From positions 15,750,698 through 15,814,697 of the forward strand of contig NC_044024.1 in assembly GCF_900496995.4 (NCBI RefSeq): a stretch of DNA of 64,000 bases, in the 5' to 3' direction. Shown here one piece after another: positions 26,350 through 36,259 of the stretch; within the stretch, counting starts at the first letter, position 1; the number at the start of each line of letters is the position of its first letter. A model generated the notes under the pieces. The model was not told where the DNA came from and ran no database searches. It saw nothing but the letters and a program-made list of their open reading frames with translations. Position numbers and translations under genes: made by a program. Origin of the DNA: Aquila chrysaetos chrysaetos (lineage: Eukaryota; Chordata; Aves; Accipitriformes; Accipitridae).

Positions 26350-26760
26350 TGTCAGGCTAACTTTCTACATCAGGACAATCTGGATTCTGACTGGGAAGCT
26401 TGTCAAAGGCCTTGAGGACTAATCTTCTACATACAGTTGTCGTCCTCCAGGAACCCTCTGAGGCATTCATAGTCTCACCGATGGGAACGAGATGGTCGAG
26501 GTATATTGTGAGAATGGCTGGATGAGCTGTGGAGCTGATCAGTGGTGATGAGGATGCAGTTTCCTTACTACAGCCATCGTATGGTGTTCCACAAAGATCA
26601 GTTATCGCTCTGGTCCTTTTCAGCACTTCTGATTTCTGAACAGCTTCAAATACATGGTGGGCCTTATTTTGCTAGCCATCTGCCACAACTGGAGCAGGAC
26701 AGAGCCGTGAGAAGGCCGACCCCACCAAACTGTTGCTAGTGTTCAGATGAGATCTGGCTG
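26350..26760 (+). mobile_element. Probable decayed LINE reverse-transcriptase fragment
   Basis: On the + strand at about 26576-26626 the translation reads YGVPQRSVIALVLFSTS. It resembles the conserved GVPQGSVLGPLLF block of the reverse transcriptases of CR1, L2 and L3 type LINEs. Upstream in frame, residues such as GDEDAVSLLQPS could correspond to the short linker that precedes this block. The frame is broken by stops on both sides, and no catalytic YADD box is visible. The similarity is short, so the family is uncertain, and this is not a coding gene. Confidence 0.4.
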
Positions 26761-29480
26761 TTGGCTGAAGAAGATGTGAACTTACTCTAGAGCTCAGGCA
26801 ATTCTAGGGAGCAGAAGGCAGCATTTCATTGTAACCGTGGATGACTTTCCTGAATTTTAAGTGTATTTATGTGATCTGTTGATTTGTTGGAGGTCTTCTT
26901 GGTGACTCCAGGTTTTTTCACAGCAGCCGTCCTGTTCTATCATCTCTAGCTGAAGAGGAGGTGTCATTCCATCGTGGCGGGTAATGACGTGTCCTCAGCT
27001 GTTTGCATCTCTGCCGTTCTCTGGACAGCACCAACATGAGGTACGTGGGCCAGAAGCCTTCAGTGTTTGGCAACTCCAGCTGGGACAGGACTTTGCGGTC
27101 AATCTTCTCAGCAACAAGCTACTGCAAGTATTGGGTGCTGTCTGCTTGCTATGGGATCTTGAACCAAATTGTATGCCTTGGTCCTTATATTCAAGATACT
27201 GCCTGGCCTGGGTCCCTGCTGTGGGATGCAGGGTATGGCTGACAGTTGCTTAAAAACGTAGCATGTGTTTGCAAAATAAATCCTGCCTGTAGCATTCATG
27301 GTGGGGATCAGGTCAGAACTTTCTGAAGGGAAGGTACAAGACTGTGCATTGAGCTCTCCTAGCATCGTTGCAGACCTTGTTGCCTTCTGTGCCAAGAGCC
27401 AGGCATCCTGAAATTTCTTTTGGTTTTGGTTTTCTTCTCATGCTTCCCATAGCATAAATACACAGTAATCTGTAATATTAAAACAAACGAACGAAACCCC
27501 TAAAATTTGCACACCCACACTTCTTAGGAGTGTGTCCCTGCTCCTGGCTGTACCTTTCTGCGCCCTTCTTTGCCTCGGCTCTGGTACTTGCGTGGTATGC
27601 TGGTTCAGTCTGCTAACCCAGCAGAATACTTACCCAGCAAAAAAGGAGGCTGAATTTTGGGCTTTGTTTGTTTATTTTGTGTTAGGTTAGTGAACTGCCT
27701 TGGCTCCCAGAGGGGTCAGGTGAAGGCCGGGGCTGGGGTGTGGAAGGAAGTGGGATTGCATGGCCTGGAAGAGGTTGCAGCAAAAGGTTGGATTTGCTCA
27801 GCCAACTTTCTAGGCTGTTTTCTTGGTGCACCGCAGGAAAGCGCTCAGATGCGGGGGCCAGGTGCAATGCGTGGGGCAGAGGGCACTGCAGGAGAATTTC
27901 TTTTAGCAGTGGCAGTTCTGGGGGTGAGTAGAAGCTTTCCCTATGGGGGTTATATTCACCCATTTGCTACTCAGCCCTCCGCTGCTTTCAAAACCATGCT
28001 GCGAGTGCTAAGACAAAACCTTCAACCCAGCTGTCTCTCAGCTACCAAAATATCTCCTTTGCCCCTTGACCAGCTGTCAAAACTTTCCTGGCCTTCCTAG
28101 AACAAGCGTCTTGGGGAGTATTTTCCTTGGCCTATGAGAAATGGGAGGGATGCTCTGGAGATGACTAGCAGGACTGTGCATTCGATGCCAGGTGCCTGTC
28201 CTAAGCAAGCCTGTCCATTGGGGCTGCCGCCCCTCGCCTTTGTAATGCTCCCAGCTTGGTGTGTTCTGCAGGATGAGACTGTGGTTCGAGGGAGAAAGTG
28301 TTTCAGAGCAAAAAATTGTGCAACTCCAGAGCCAAGAAAAAAGCCTTAATTATTCAACTAGTTTGAAACACTTTAAAGTATCCCTAAAAATAGGTGAGAG
28401 GGATGTTTGTCAGCTACAAAGAGATTATCCTGCAGTAGTATTGCTTGTCTTATTTTATGATGATGCTACAGAATACAGTCCCTCAGGTAGCCTCATTAAT
28501 GTTTATGAATGAACTCCTTGTTTTATGCTTTTGGTTTTAGAAGGTAGAAATAGGGCGAGAGGCTAGTAAGACTGTTTTTGACCCTATAGGCTTTGGAAAG
28601 CCCAAGGACACGGGTGTAAGGTCTCTATAAGCCTCGGCAGTTCTGCGTATGGATGACAATTGGATTTGGGTGCTTGCTAGACCAGCTGAGGTATGCCCTA
28701 AGGGAGAAATCCAGGCAGGACTTTGGCTAAAATCCTGGGTGAAATTCTGCATGCTTCCCAGTGGATCTGTCAGCAGGAGGTTGGCACTCCTCTACGTCTC
28801 ATCAGTCGTTTTGTTTTGATCTCTTCCGGCAAAGGCAACCTGTGACCATATGTTGTTATAGCCATAAGCGCTTCCACAGGGCAGTATCTGGCAAACCCTG
28901 CTGCCTGTCAGTGTCTCAGCCCAGGGTGGAGGCTTCTTTTCACTATCTATTCCTTAAAGAGGGCAACTGTTTCTTCTGGCTATCGTAAAAGAAGGGTGGC
29001 AGTTACGCCCAGCCCATAACAGTACGCGGTGGTTTCTGAGTCTTACCGCTCCAGCCTTAAAATAACAGCTCTTTTTTCCGAGCCAACCAACAATTGTGGT
29101 CAGCCACTAATACCAGTTTAACCATTTGGCAGCTGCCCTATAGGAAATAGCTCTTTCAAGAGAGCCAAAGGAACCCTCGTCCTCTTGGCCTCAGAGCCAC
29201 GCTGGGGTGGTTTCAGTCAGAAGGGCATGTTTACAGATTTCCTTGCATACAGCCAGCCTCTGTAATAACAACCAAATCCTAGAAAGTTAATACCAGGCAA
29301 ATGGTGGAAGTAGGTTAGAAATGGTAATTCGAGTTAATTGTTTTGGCGCTTTATTTCATGAATGAGTGGGTAAAACTCTCTGATCCCCCCTCCCACCCCG
29401 CAGCAAACACGCAGGTTCTTGCTCTGTAGTTCCTTTTCCATCCATCGCGTGTTGGGACCGTCAGCGGAGTTTATTTGGGG
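26761..29480. other. Gene-free stretch upstream of the HMGB3 CpG island
   Basis: No coding region is supported and no clear repeat was recognised. CpG density rises from about 29.48 kb onward, where the island begins. Confidence 0.5.
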
Positions 29481-30079
29481 CTCGGTTCCCTCCCTGTGAT
29501 GCGCAGGAGTCACCGGCTCTGCAGACGGCGCCCCTGAAATCGGAATCGGGCCCTTACGACTTCGGGGCAGAAGTTCGCAACGAAGGGCCGACGTAGGCCG
29601 GGGGCTGCCCCCCGCCTCGCCCCGGGACGCTGCCGTAGCGGTCCCGTGGCTCCGCGCCTCCCCGCGGAGGCGGCTCCCCTCCTCCCCCCCCCCCGGCTCT
29701 CGCAGCGGATCTCCGACAGGGCACCGACGCGGGCTCCGCCGGACCCCGCGCCGCCCATCACCGCGGACTCTCCGCTGGGAAACGGGGCCGAGGCTCAGCG
29801 CCGCACGCCGCGCAACGACTCCGCGCGCAGCCCCGCTCCGTTCCGCGGAGAACGGGGCCACCGCTTCCCCCCCGAGCAGCCGCAACCACGTGGCGAGGAA
29901 GAGTTTCCCGGCCGGCGCCCGCGGGGCTCCCTCCCTCCCGCCCGGGGGCGGAGGCTCCGCGGAGCTCCGCGGGGCGCGCAGCGGCGCGCGCGACCCCCCT
30001 CGCGCCAACTTTCCTTCCCCGCCTCCCGCAGCCCGCGCCGCCGAGCTCCCCTTTCCCCGGCGGGCGCTCGTTTTGAATG

Positions 30080-30200
30080 AATGACCTCACCCGCGCCGGC
30101 CAACCGCCGAGCTGCCTCGCTTAATATTCATGAGGCGCCGCGCCAATGAGCGGGCGAGGAGGTTGTTTTAAACGGCAGAGCCCCGCAGCCAATCAGGCCG
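30080..30200 (+). promoter_or_regulatory. HMGB3: HMGB3 core promoter elements
   Basis: Upstream of exon 1 lie a CRE-like TGACCTCA (30082-30089), an AT-rich TTAATATTCATGAG (from 30121), a CCAAT box (30143-30147), a TATA-like TTTTAAA (30166-30172) and a second CCAAT box (30189-30193). If TTTTAAA acts as a TATA element, transcription would start near 30195-30205 and exon 1 would be about 100 nt. CCAAT pairs with a weak TATA are common in proliferation-linked genes. The exact start is inferred. Confidence 0.6.
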
Positions 30201-30299
30201 CTCTCGTAGGCAGCCAACGCGAGGCTGAGCCGCGCCGCGCCGAGCCCCGCGTCGTGCCCTGCGCTCCAGCTCCTGTCCACACTACCGCGAACAATACAG
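30200..30299 (+). other. HMGB3: HMGB3 non-coding exon 1 (5'UTR)
   Basis: The exon ends in ACAATACAG followed by GTACGTG, a strong splice donor at 30300-30301. The left end is a guess from the TATA-like element. It joins coding exon 2, whose acceptor AG is at 33142-33143, across a 2844-nt intron. A non-coding first exon with the ATG early in exon 2 is the usual structure of vertebrate HMGB genes. Confidence 0.65.
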
Positions 30300-30741
30300 G
30301 TACGTGCAGCCCCGCCGCAACTTTTCGGGGGGCGGCTGCCCCCTGCCCGCCCCGCCGCCGCCCCGCCCTGCCCCCGCGCCCTCGCCCCTCTGCTCTGCCT
30401 GCCCCGGGCTTTTTTTTTTTTTATTATTATTATTTTTTTTTTTGTTTTCCCTTCCTTCCGTCCTCCGAGTTTTTTTTTTTTTTTTAATTTAAAAAAAAAA
30501 AAAATCGGAAAAATCACCCAAAACTTTCTTCCCCCCCTCTCCCTCGCAAGGGGATCGGCGGTGCCGGGGCAGATGCAGCGCGCAGCTGGCGGGGCGGCGG
30601 GCGAGGCACAGCGTTTGCCCCCCGTCCCCTTCCCCTGCCCCGCCGGGAGCCCCCCCCCGGCCCCCGCCCGCGGCGCGGAGGGGCTACCTGTCCCCGGTGC
30701 AGCCCCGTTTCTCCGCGCCGGGCTCCCGTGCCGCCGAGAGT

Positions 30742-32039
30742 AATATGGCTGGTGCAGCAACTACACCGGGACTAACTCCTCTTCTCCCCCGCATGGGCAG
30801 GGATTTTTCTCTGCCGCCTCCTAATGTCGCACGGCAAAACGCGCGGCGCCCTCGGCTTTTATTTGCCCCCTTCCCCCGGGTGGGCTCGGTGGGGCTGGCG
30901 GCGGTGGGAAAGTTGTTGGCCGTGCGCAATGCCGTGCCCGCTGTTTATTCTGCATTAATATGGCTGTCGCTTTAGCATCTGACAGGGATAAACCCTGCGC
31001 GCTGCGCCCGTCTGTCCCGGCGAAGCAGTTTTTTTCTCGCCGCCGCCGCCTCCAAACTCCCCCGATCCCTTCGCCTCTGCCTCCGCCGCTCTTCCCCTGC
31101 CCGGGAAGGTGTCTCCGGCGGGGCTGCGCCCGCGGCGGGGCCCCGCATCGCCTCTTCCCCGCGCCGCGCCGCCCGTGCTGTGGGCATTAATATGGCTGGC
31201 GCTGGAGAGCCCCGGCGAAGGGAAGAAAGACGTGTAAGCGGCATAGGGATGGGGAGGGGGGTCGCGGCGGGGGAAATCTCCTTCCCGGCGCCCCGCAGGG
31301 GGCTCAAACCTTTCGCTTTCGCCCCGGCTCCTCTCTCCCCACCGCCCCGCGCCCTCGGCCGGGCGCCGGGGGGCCGCCCCGGGGCTCTCCGCACTCTTTT
31401 TTTCTGGCGGCGCGGAGGAGCGTAGCGGCGGCGATAATGGCTGCACGGGAGCCTTTGTTAGAGAGCGCTGCGCTAGGCAGGGGCCGGGGCGGGGGGGGGG
31501 GGGGGTGGTGGGGGGGAGCGCCTCCCGCCCGCGCCCCGGCCCCGCCGCCCCCGCCGCCCGGCGGGGGGCCGAGCGGGGAGCCCCTTCTCGGCGGGGGCGG
31601 CGTTTTGGCGGGGCCGGGGGCGGCGGGCGCGGGGGGCCGAGCGCGGCGGAGGGGGGGGAGCGCGGCTTTGTTCGGCGGCGCGGCGGCGGCGCCGGGAGAA
31701 GCCATCTTAGCGAGCGGGGCCGGCCCTGGGCGCGGAGCGCGGCCGCCGCCGCCGCCGCTCCCGCTGCCGCTCGCACCGGCCGCCCGGGGCCGGGCCGCAG
31801 CCCCGCGCCCCCGGCCGCCGCCCGGCCCCCCGGCGCCCCCCGCCCGCCGCCCCGCCGCATTTCAGGGGCAGTTTCTTTCATCAGGAGGCATTTCACAAAA
31901 TGGAAGATGAATTATTGGCGTCTGGCGGAGCCGCCGCTGCCCCCCTCCGCCCGCCGGCCCCGGCCCCGCCGCAGGTGCCCGCGCCCCCGCGCCGCCGAGC
32001 CCGGCCGCCGCGGTGACCTTGGGGGGGAGAAGATGGCGG
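30742..32039 (+). promoter_or_regulatory. HMGB3: Cluster of six YY1-like motifs in HMGB3 intron 1
   Basis: AATATGGCTG occurs three times (30742-30751, 30957-30966, 31189-31198). Related sites are ATAATGGCTG (31434-31443), GCCATCTT (31701-31708, reverse orientation) and AAGATGGCGG (32030-32039). All fit the YY1 core ATGGC with the preferred flanking A/T, and five of six share orientation. Copies two and three share the 15-mer GCATTAATATGGCTG. Spacing is about 215, 232, 245, 267 and 329 bp. Such intron-1 YY1 clusters are known from a few vertebrate genes, notably imprinted ones. Binding by YY1 is inferred. Confidence 0.6.
31478..31516 (+). repeat. G-run with quadruplex potential in HMGB3 intron 1
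   Basis: GGGG, GGGG and an uninterrupted run of about 16 G, followed by GTGGTGGGGGGG, give more than four G tracts within 40 nt. A second long G run lies at 32263-32281. Both are on the transcribed gene's sense strand, so a quadruplex could form in the nascent RNA as well as in the DNA. Confidence 0.6.
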
Positions 32040-32284
32040 GAGCGGAGCGGAGGCCGGGCCGGCCGCGGCGGGCCGCTCGCCCCCAACTTCGGGAGCAGGC
32101 GGCGGCCCCGGCCCCGCTCCGCGCTCCTGCTTTCTCCCCGGTTTCGGCGGGCTCGCCTCTCTCTCCCGCGGAGGGGCTTCGGCCGGCGGCGGCAGTCCCG
32201 CCGGGCCCCGGGAGCGGCCGGGGCGGGAGAGGGCGGCTCAAAGCCGCTTTTGCCGCACATGGGGCGGGGGGGGGGGGGGGAGGT

Positions 32285-32375
32285 TAATAGGCGCAATTAA
32301 ATATTAACGCCGTGCTAATAAAAATTAAATTTTCAAACGCTTGAGGAGCCGTAAATAGGAAATATTGCTGCGGGA
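32285..32375. other. AT-rich element at the intron-1 CpG island edge
   Basis: Directly after the last G run the base composition flips to strongly AT-rich. The element has GCAATTAAATATTAACGCC, a homeodomain-like AAAATTAAATTTTC and TTCAAACGC, and it ends before a T run (32378-32394). The complexity is higher than in a simple repeat, and no gene is present. It is a candidate conserved non-coding element of HMGB3 intron 1. Confidence 0.35.
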
Positions 32376-33022
32376 TTTTTTTTTTTTTTTTTTTTGGAGG
32401 GGGAAGAAAAAAAAATTAATACGGAAGAGGAGGAAAGAAATACAGCCCAAAAGTTAGCATCGTCCTCTCGGTGACTTGCTAATCACATCTTTGCACTGAC
32501 CACTACGCCTCCGAACATGTGTCACTTGGTGGAGCAAGAGCAAGCGCTGCTCACCTCTCGGAGCTCCACGGGTCCTATTGTGTTTAAAACTAGCCTTTAT
32601 TTGCACACCTTCTTCTTCTATATAAAAGGTTATCGCACTTTTACCGGGGGGAATAATCCGTCCTGCCTTTTTACCTGGAGAGCAGCTGCTAACGTGTGAA
32701 CTCCCAGCTAGTAGCCTGGCACTGCGCGTGCCACTCAAGCCCCAGTGTGGTAGCCAACCAAAACAAATACTTTATATTAGTTCATATATAACTCTTAATG
32801 GGCAGAAGTATGTGTATTTAATAGCCTGTCTCCAGTCTTTGGATGTGATGTAAAGACGTATCGGTGTAAAACTTAAATCCAGTCATCGGTTTCACTTGGC
32901 TCAAATCTGCAACCCAAGTGTCAAGGAAGAATAATTTAAGTCTCCGTATTGGGGATGGCAAGAGGCGTTGCGGGGAAGAAGGGGACGTGTTACTGGTGGG
33001 AAGTGACTTCAGGGGATGGTGG

Positions 33023-33070
33023 TGTGTGTGTATATTTAAATACGTGCGCGCCATATACGTATACACACGT
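33023..33070. repeat. Alternating GT/TA tract with inverted arms in HMGB3 intron 1
   Basis: GTGTGTATA at 33026-33034 is the exact reverse complement of TATACACAC at 33060-33068, with TACGTGCGCG and ATATACG between them. The alternating purine-pyrimidine stretch lies about 80 bp before the exon 2 acceptor. It could form a cruciform or Z-DNA; no role is shown. Confidence 0.7.
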
Positions 33071-33143
33071 ACGCATACACATTCATCCATGCATGGATTT
33101 GCCTGTTATTTTTTTTTTTTCCCTTTTTCCCTCTTCCCTCCAG

Positions 33144-33300
33144 AGTCAAGATGGCTAAAGGCGATCCGAAGAAGCCCAAGGGCAAGATGTCTGCCTATGC
33201 CTTCTTTGTGCAGACGTGCCGTGAGGAACATAAGAAAAAGAACCCAGAGGTTCCAGTCAACTTTGCAGAGTTTTCCAAGAAGTGCTCGGAGAGGTGGAAG
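33144..33300 (+). CDS. HMGB3: HMGB3 exon 2 (7-nt UTR and box A, first half)
   Basis: The acceptor is a T-rich/C-rich tract ending CAG at 33141-33143. ATG is at 33151, and the exon ends GAGAGGTGGAAG before GTACCT. It encodes residues 1-50 and ends in phase 0 after the Trp-Lys of box A, the intron position I recall as shared across HMGB1, HMGB2 and HMGB3. Confidence 0.96.
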
Positions 33301-35400
33301 GTACCTTAATTTGTGACTTCCTGAAGGGATAACTTCCTACGGCATCTGCTACGATGACGTGCCTGTGTCTGAACGCGAAGGGAGCCGGTGCTGTTTTCGT
33401 CTGTGGGCCGTTCCTGGCAGGGCGTCCCGGCCATTGATTGGGTGCTGCTGACTCCCGTAATGATCGTGAAGGCTTCAGCCCAGTGTATCTGCCCGTTTAG
33501 GTGCTTCCCCTGCAGCCTGGCCTTTTTTCCTGTTCCTCAAGCAGCGCCCTTCAGCAGTTCCCTCCCTCCGGGCCTGTGTCCTCGAGGAGGACTCTGGCTG
33601 TGCTTGTCCCATTCCCGTTGCCTCCCTCTCACCGAGTACGCCGGCTGCGGCTGCGGTCCCCGGTACGGGACCTTCGTCCCCAAGGTGGTCCAGTTAGAAA
33701 ACAAACAAATTCTGAAACTCCCCTATCGAGTCGGTATGTGTTGGCTTGTTTACTTAAAGTTTGCCAGCTATTGAACAGTTGGGTAATCACAGGTTTGGTG
33801 TCTTGTTTTTTGGTTTTTTAGACCATGTCAAGCAAGGAGAAGGCTAAATTTGATGAAATGGCAAAGGCTGATAAGGTACGATATGATAGAGAAATGAAGG
33901 ACTATGGACCAGCTAAGGGTGGCAAGAAGAAGAAGGACCCCAATGCCCCAAAACGACCACCGTAAGTAACTTTGAGGCCTTAAACGCACAAGTATTTTGG
34001 TTTGTTTTCATGCCCTGTAACACAGCTGATAGGTTTCCATAAAGGAAGTAGGTGGGGTATATTGTTGGTATAGCAGTATTGGTAATATTCGTAGCTTACT
34101 GATACTGTCTTGTAAATCTTCTAGGCAGCTTGTAATCTTGAGCATGTAGAGCACTAACAGGAATTGTCGGTACTTGGTACCCTTAAGCTCGTAGTGATGG
34201 AAGACATGGAAATGACCAGGTCACGGTGAGACTTGTGTATCTGAGATGAAATTGGGTGGGGGAGGATAGACAACACTTGATTAAAAACAGCATTGGGTGA
34301 AGGCTGCAGGTCTGGGCCTCAGTAAAATCAAAACGCGTTTGGTTTTGTGGCTCGGTTTTTTCTGCTTGGTTTTGTTGTTCTGGGTGTTTTTTTTTTTTTA
34401 AAAGTATTTCGAGTTAGTGCGTGAGTGCGTGTGTGAATATTGTGGGTGAGGGACGGAGGAAGGGGGTGCTCCCTCGGCATGCTGCTGCGGTGCTGACTGT
34501 CCTCTGGTGCTTCTCCCCAAGGTCTGGCTTCTTCCTCTTCTGTTCAGAGTTCCGCCCCAAGATCAAGTCCACAAACCCTGGCATATCCATCGGGGATGTA
34601 GCAAAGAAACTGGGCGAAATGTGGAACAACCTCAGTGATGGTGAAAAGCAGCCTTATAACAATAAGGCAGCTAAACTGAAGGAGAAGTACGAGAAGGTAA
34701 GGCTAGTTTTCACTTGTGCCTCTTCCATACCGGCTCTTGTGTTGATGTGTTTCTGGAGCGTAGACCCAGCTAAGGTGGCCCCAGCGTAGTGAGCATCTCC
34801 AGCTTACAGACCTGTTCTCGTCGCGCTGCGTGCTATCTAGCTGAACTTTGCGTACGTCGGGATAGAGTAGGTTAGAGAGCCGCAGGCGGATTCCGGTGAG
34901 GAGGGAGAGCTTTCCCCCAGTGATGCGCAGCAGCGGCTGCTCGTGTTGCTCCAGCAAAGGGTTGGCTGTGCTGTTAAAGGAGCTTTGTCCCGTTAGCAGG
35001 AAAGTTTTAAGAGAGGCTGGGTTCTCTTCTCCTCCTCAGAGAAATAACCATGAATGCAGGGTTCGAGGCCTCTGTCGTCTGGAGGCAGTCGAGTACGCTT
35101 AGGTGTCTGCGTAGCTGTGTGCTGTAACGCTGGCTGTCGCCCCTTTTGGGGTGCAGCTGTGGAAGACCGGTCCCTTTACGTTAACGCCCGCTGCTGTACA
35201 AATGCTGTATGTGTTTGCTGCTTAGAGCAAATTAAGACATCCCCTTGACTTTGCAGGATGTTGCAGACTACAAGTCTAAAGGAAAGTTTGATGGCGCAAA
35301 GGGAGCAGCAACCAAAGCTGCTCGGAAAAAGGTAGAGGAAGAAGACGAAGAGGAGGAGGAGGATGAAGAAGAGGAGGATGAAGATGATGATGATGAATAA
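33151..35400 (+). CDS. HMGB3: HMGB3, high mobility group box 3 (complete, four coding exons)
   Basis: Joining 33151-33300, 33822-33961, 34522-34696 and 35257-35400 gives 202 residues. All introns are GT-AG (521, 560 and 560 nt). HMG box A spans about residues 8-78, with Cys23 and Cys45 (the redox pair of the family) and Phe38, the DNA-intercalating position. A basic linker, [15 protein letters not shown], follows. Box B spans about 93-161 with Cys104. A lysine-rich stretch (about 161-180) leads to a tail of 21 purely acidic residues (182-202). HMGB proteins bind the DNA minor groove without sequence specificity, bend it and remodel chromatin in the nucleus; HMGB3 is linked to progenitor-cell proliferation. 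Length, the short acidic tail and box sequences fit HMGB3 rather than HMGB1 or HMGB2, which have longer tails. The start has a good context (A at -3, G at +4) seven bases into exon 2. No defect is visible. Confidence 0.98.
33822..33961 (+). CDS. HMGB3: HMGB3 exon 3 (box A second half and linker)
   Basis: The acceptor, TTTTTTAG, ends at 33821 and the donor GTAAGT begins at 33962. The 140 nt encode residues 51-96 plus two bases of Pro97, so the exon ends in phase 2. It covers the end of box A ([15 protein letters not shown] onward) and the basic linker. The frame continues into exon 4 without a break. Confidence 0.96.
34522..34696 (+). CDS. HMGB3: HMGB3 exon 4 (box B)
   Basis: The acceptor, CTTCTCCCCAAG, ends at 34521 and the donor GTAAGG begins at 34697. 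The exon completes Pro97 and encodes residues up to 155, including [16 protein letters not shown] and [13 protein letters not shown], the hallmark of box B. The residues [10 protein letters not shown] follow the chicken protein as remembered and differ slightly from the mammalian one. Confidence 0.96.
35257..35400 (+). CDS. HMGB3: HMGB3 exon 5, coding part (box B end and acidic tail)
   Basis: The acceptor, TTGACTTTGCAG, ends at 35256, and TAA is at 35398-35400. It encodes 47 residues, [12 protein letters not shown] through the acidic tail of mixed GAA/GAG/GAT/GAC codons. The tail-coding repeat makes the opposite strand look open with runs of Ser or His; those frames are shadows. Confidence 0.96.
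   Translation, partial: DVADYKSKGKFDGAKGAATKAARKKVEEEDEEEEEDEEEEDEDDDDE
35335..35397 (+). repeat. HMGB3: GAR/GAT codon repeat encoding the acidic tail
   Basis: This purine-rich, low-complexity trinucleotide repeat sits inside the last coding exon. Codons are mixed (GAA, GAG, GAT, GAC), which limits slippage. Tail length is a known variable feature between HMGB paralogues and species. Confidence 0.8.
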
Positions 35401-36258
35401 AACTGTACAATACTTGTCTCCATGTGAATACCATAGAGTAGGGGAAACACCATAAATGAAGCACCTCTTATTTGAGATGGTGTCTCTTGCCCTTATTAGG
35501 CTTAATTAAAAAAAAATTTGGATTCCGATCGCGTTGTAGTTTCTAAAAGTGCTCTAGAAATTGTAACTGGTTTACATGAAGTGGCCATGGGTGTAGTGAG
35601 CACCCTGAAACTGTATCAAAGTTGTACATATTTCCAAACATTTTTAAAATGAAAAGGCGCTCTAGTGTTCTCCTAACTCTGTGCACTTTGCTGTTGGTGT
35701 AACAAAGCATTTAAAAATGTTTCAAGCATTTTTTTAATTTGTAAGGTGGTGTTACTATATGGTTATTGGCTAGAAAATCCTGGGTTATAAACTGTACATA
35801 TCTATAGTTTGTAAAAACTAGACAGATTCTTGTGGTACATGCTTAGAGTTATGATGCCTTAGAGGAGCAGTGATTACTTGGAAAGGCTGTACGTTCCCCG
35901 GGGTGCCATGGCCCAAAGCATGCACTGTGAGGGTAGATCTATTTACACTACAGTGGGCGTCCATTTAGCTTAAAGTTGTCTTTCTGTATATAGTGAAATA
36001 GCATTCTGCTGCCATTCTTAGTTGTGGAAGGGGGTTCAGCTGGCATGAGAAGTGTATGGATTTTTTTAGTTAAGTGCGGTAGTTTTTAAACTGAAAACTG
36101 TAGACATCTCTTCATCGTCAACTAAGTGAAGAGCCAGTGCAGCAACTGAAGTTCAAAAACACTCTGTACTTAAACGAATTTGCAACGTTCTGTTTTTTTT
36201 GTATGTTTAGAATGCTGAAATGTTTTTGAAGCAAAATAAACAGTATTACATTTTTAAA
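35401..36258 (+). other. HMGB3: HMGB3 3'UTR
   Basis: An AT-rich untranslated region runs from the TAA to about 18 nt past AATAAA (36235-36240). It carries Pumilio-type TGTANATA motifs at 35623-35630, 35793-35800 and 35985-35992. A weak ATTAAA at 35505-35510 could give a short form. Longer forms could use AATAAA near 36409 or 37717. Confidence 0.75.
36235..36240 (+). terminator. HMGB3: HMGB3 polyadenylation signal AATAAA
   Basis: The canonical AATAAA sits in GCAAAATAAACAGTATTACA, about 835 nt after the stop codon, and is followed by a T/G-containing stretch (TGTTCTTGAC). It is the best placed of several candidates. AATAAA at 37717-37722 may serve a longer isoform. Confidence 0.7.
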
Positions 36259-36259
36259 A

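Larger units (their letters stand above)
29480..32290. promoter_or_regulatory. HMGB3: CpG island covering the HMGB3 promoter, exon 1 and most of intron 1
   Basis: About 2.8 kb has very high GC content and dense, undepleted CpG, ending abruptly in AT-rich DNA at about 32285. It contains the promoter-proximal elements, non-coding exon 1, and roughly 2 kb of intron 1. Homopolymer interruptions occur at 30411-30505 (T runs, a TTA repeat, then an A run), and long G runs occur at 31478-31516 and 32263-32281. The long open frames in this block on both strands follow from high GC content and low stop frequency and are not genes. Confidence 0.85.

Noticed and set aside
28270-28290. tRNA B-box-like GGTTCGAG (also near 21717 and 35059)
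   Set aside because: No matching A box at the right distance and no cloverleaf could be drawn.
30955-31896. A 313-codon open frame on the minus strand in the HMGB3 CpG island, and a 260-codon frame on the plus strand at 31505-32287
   Set aside because: Both are Pro/Arg/Ala/Gly-rich translations of GC-saturated DNA with few possible stops. Several frames are open at once and no domain is visible.
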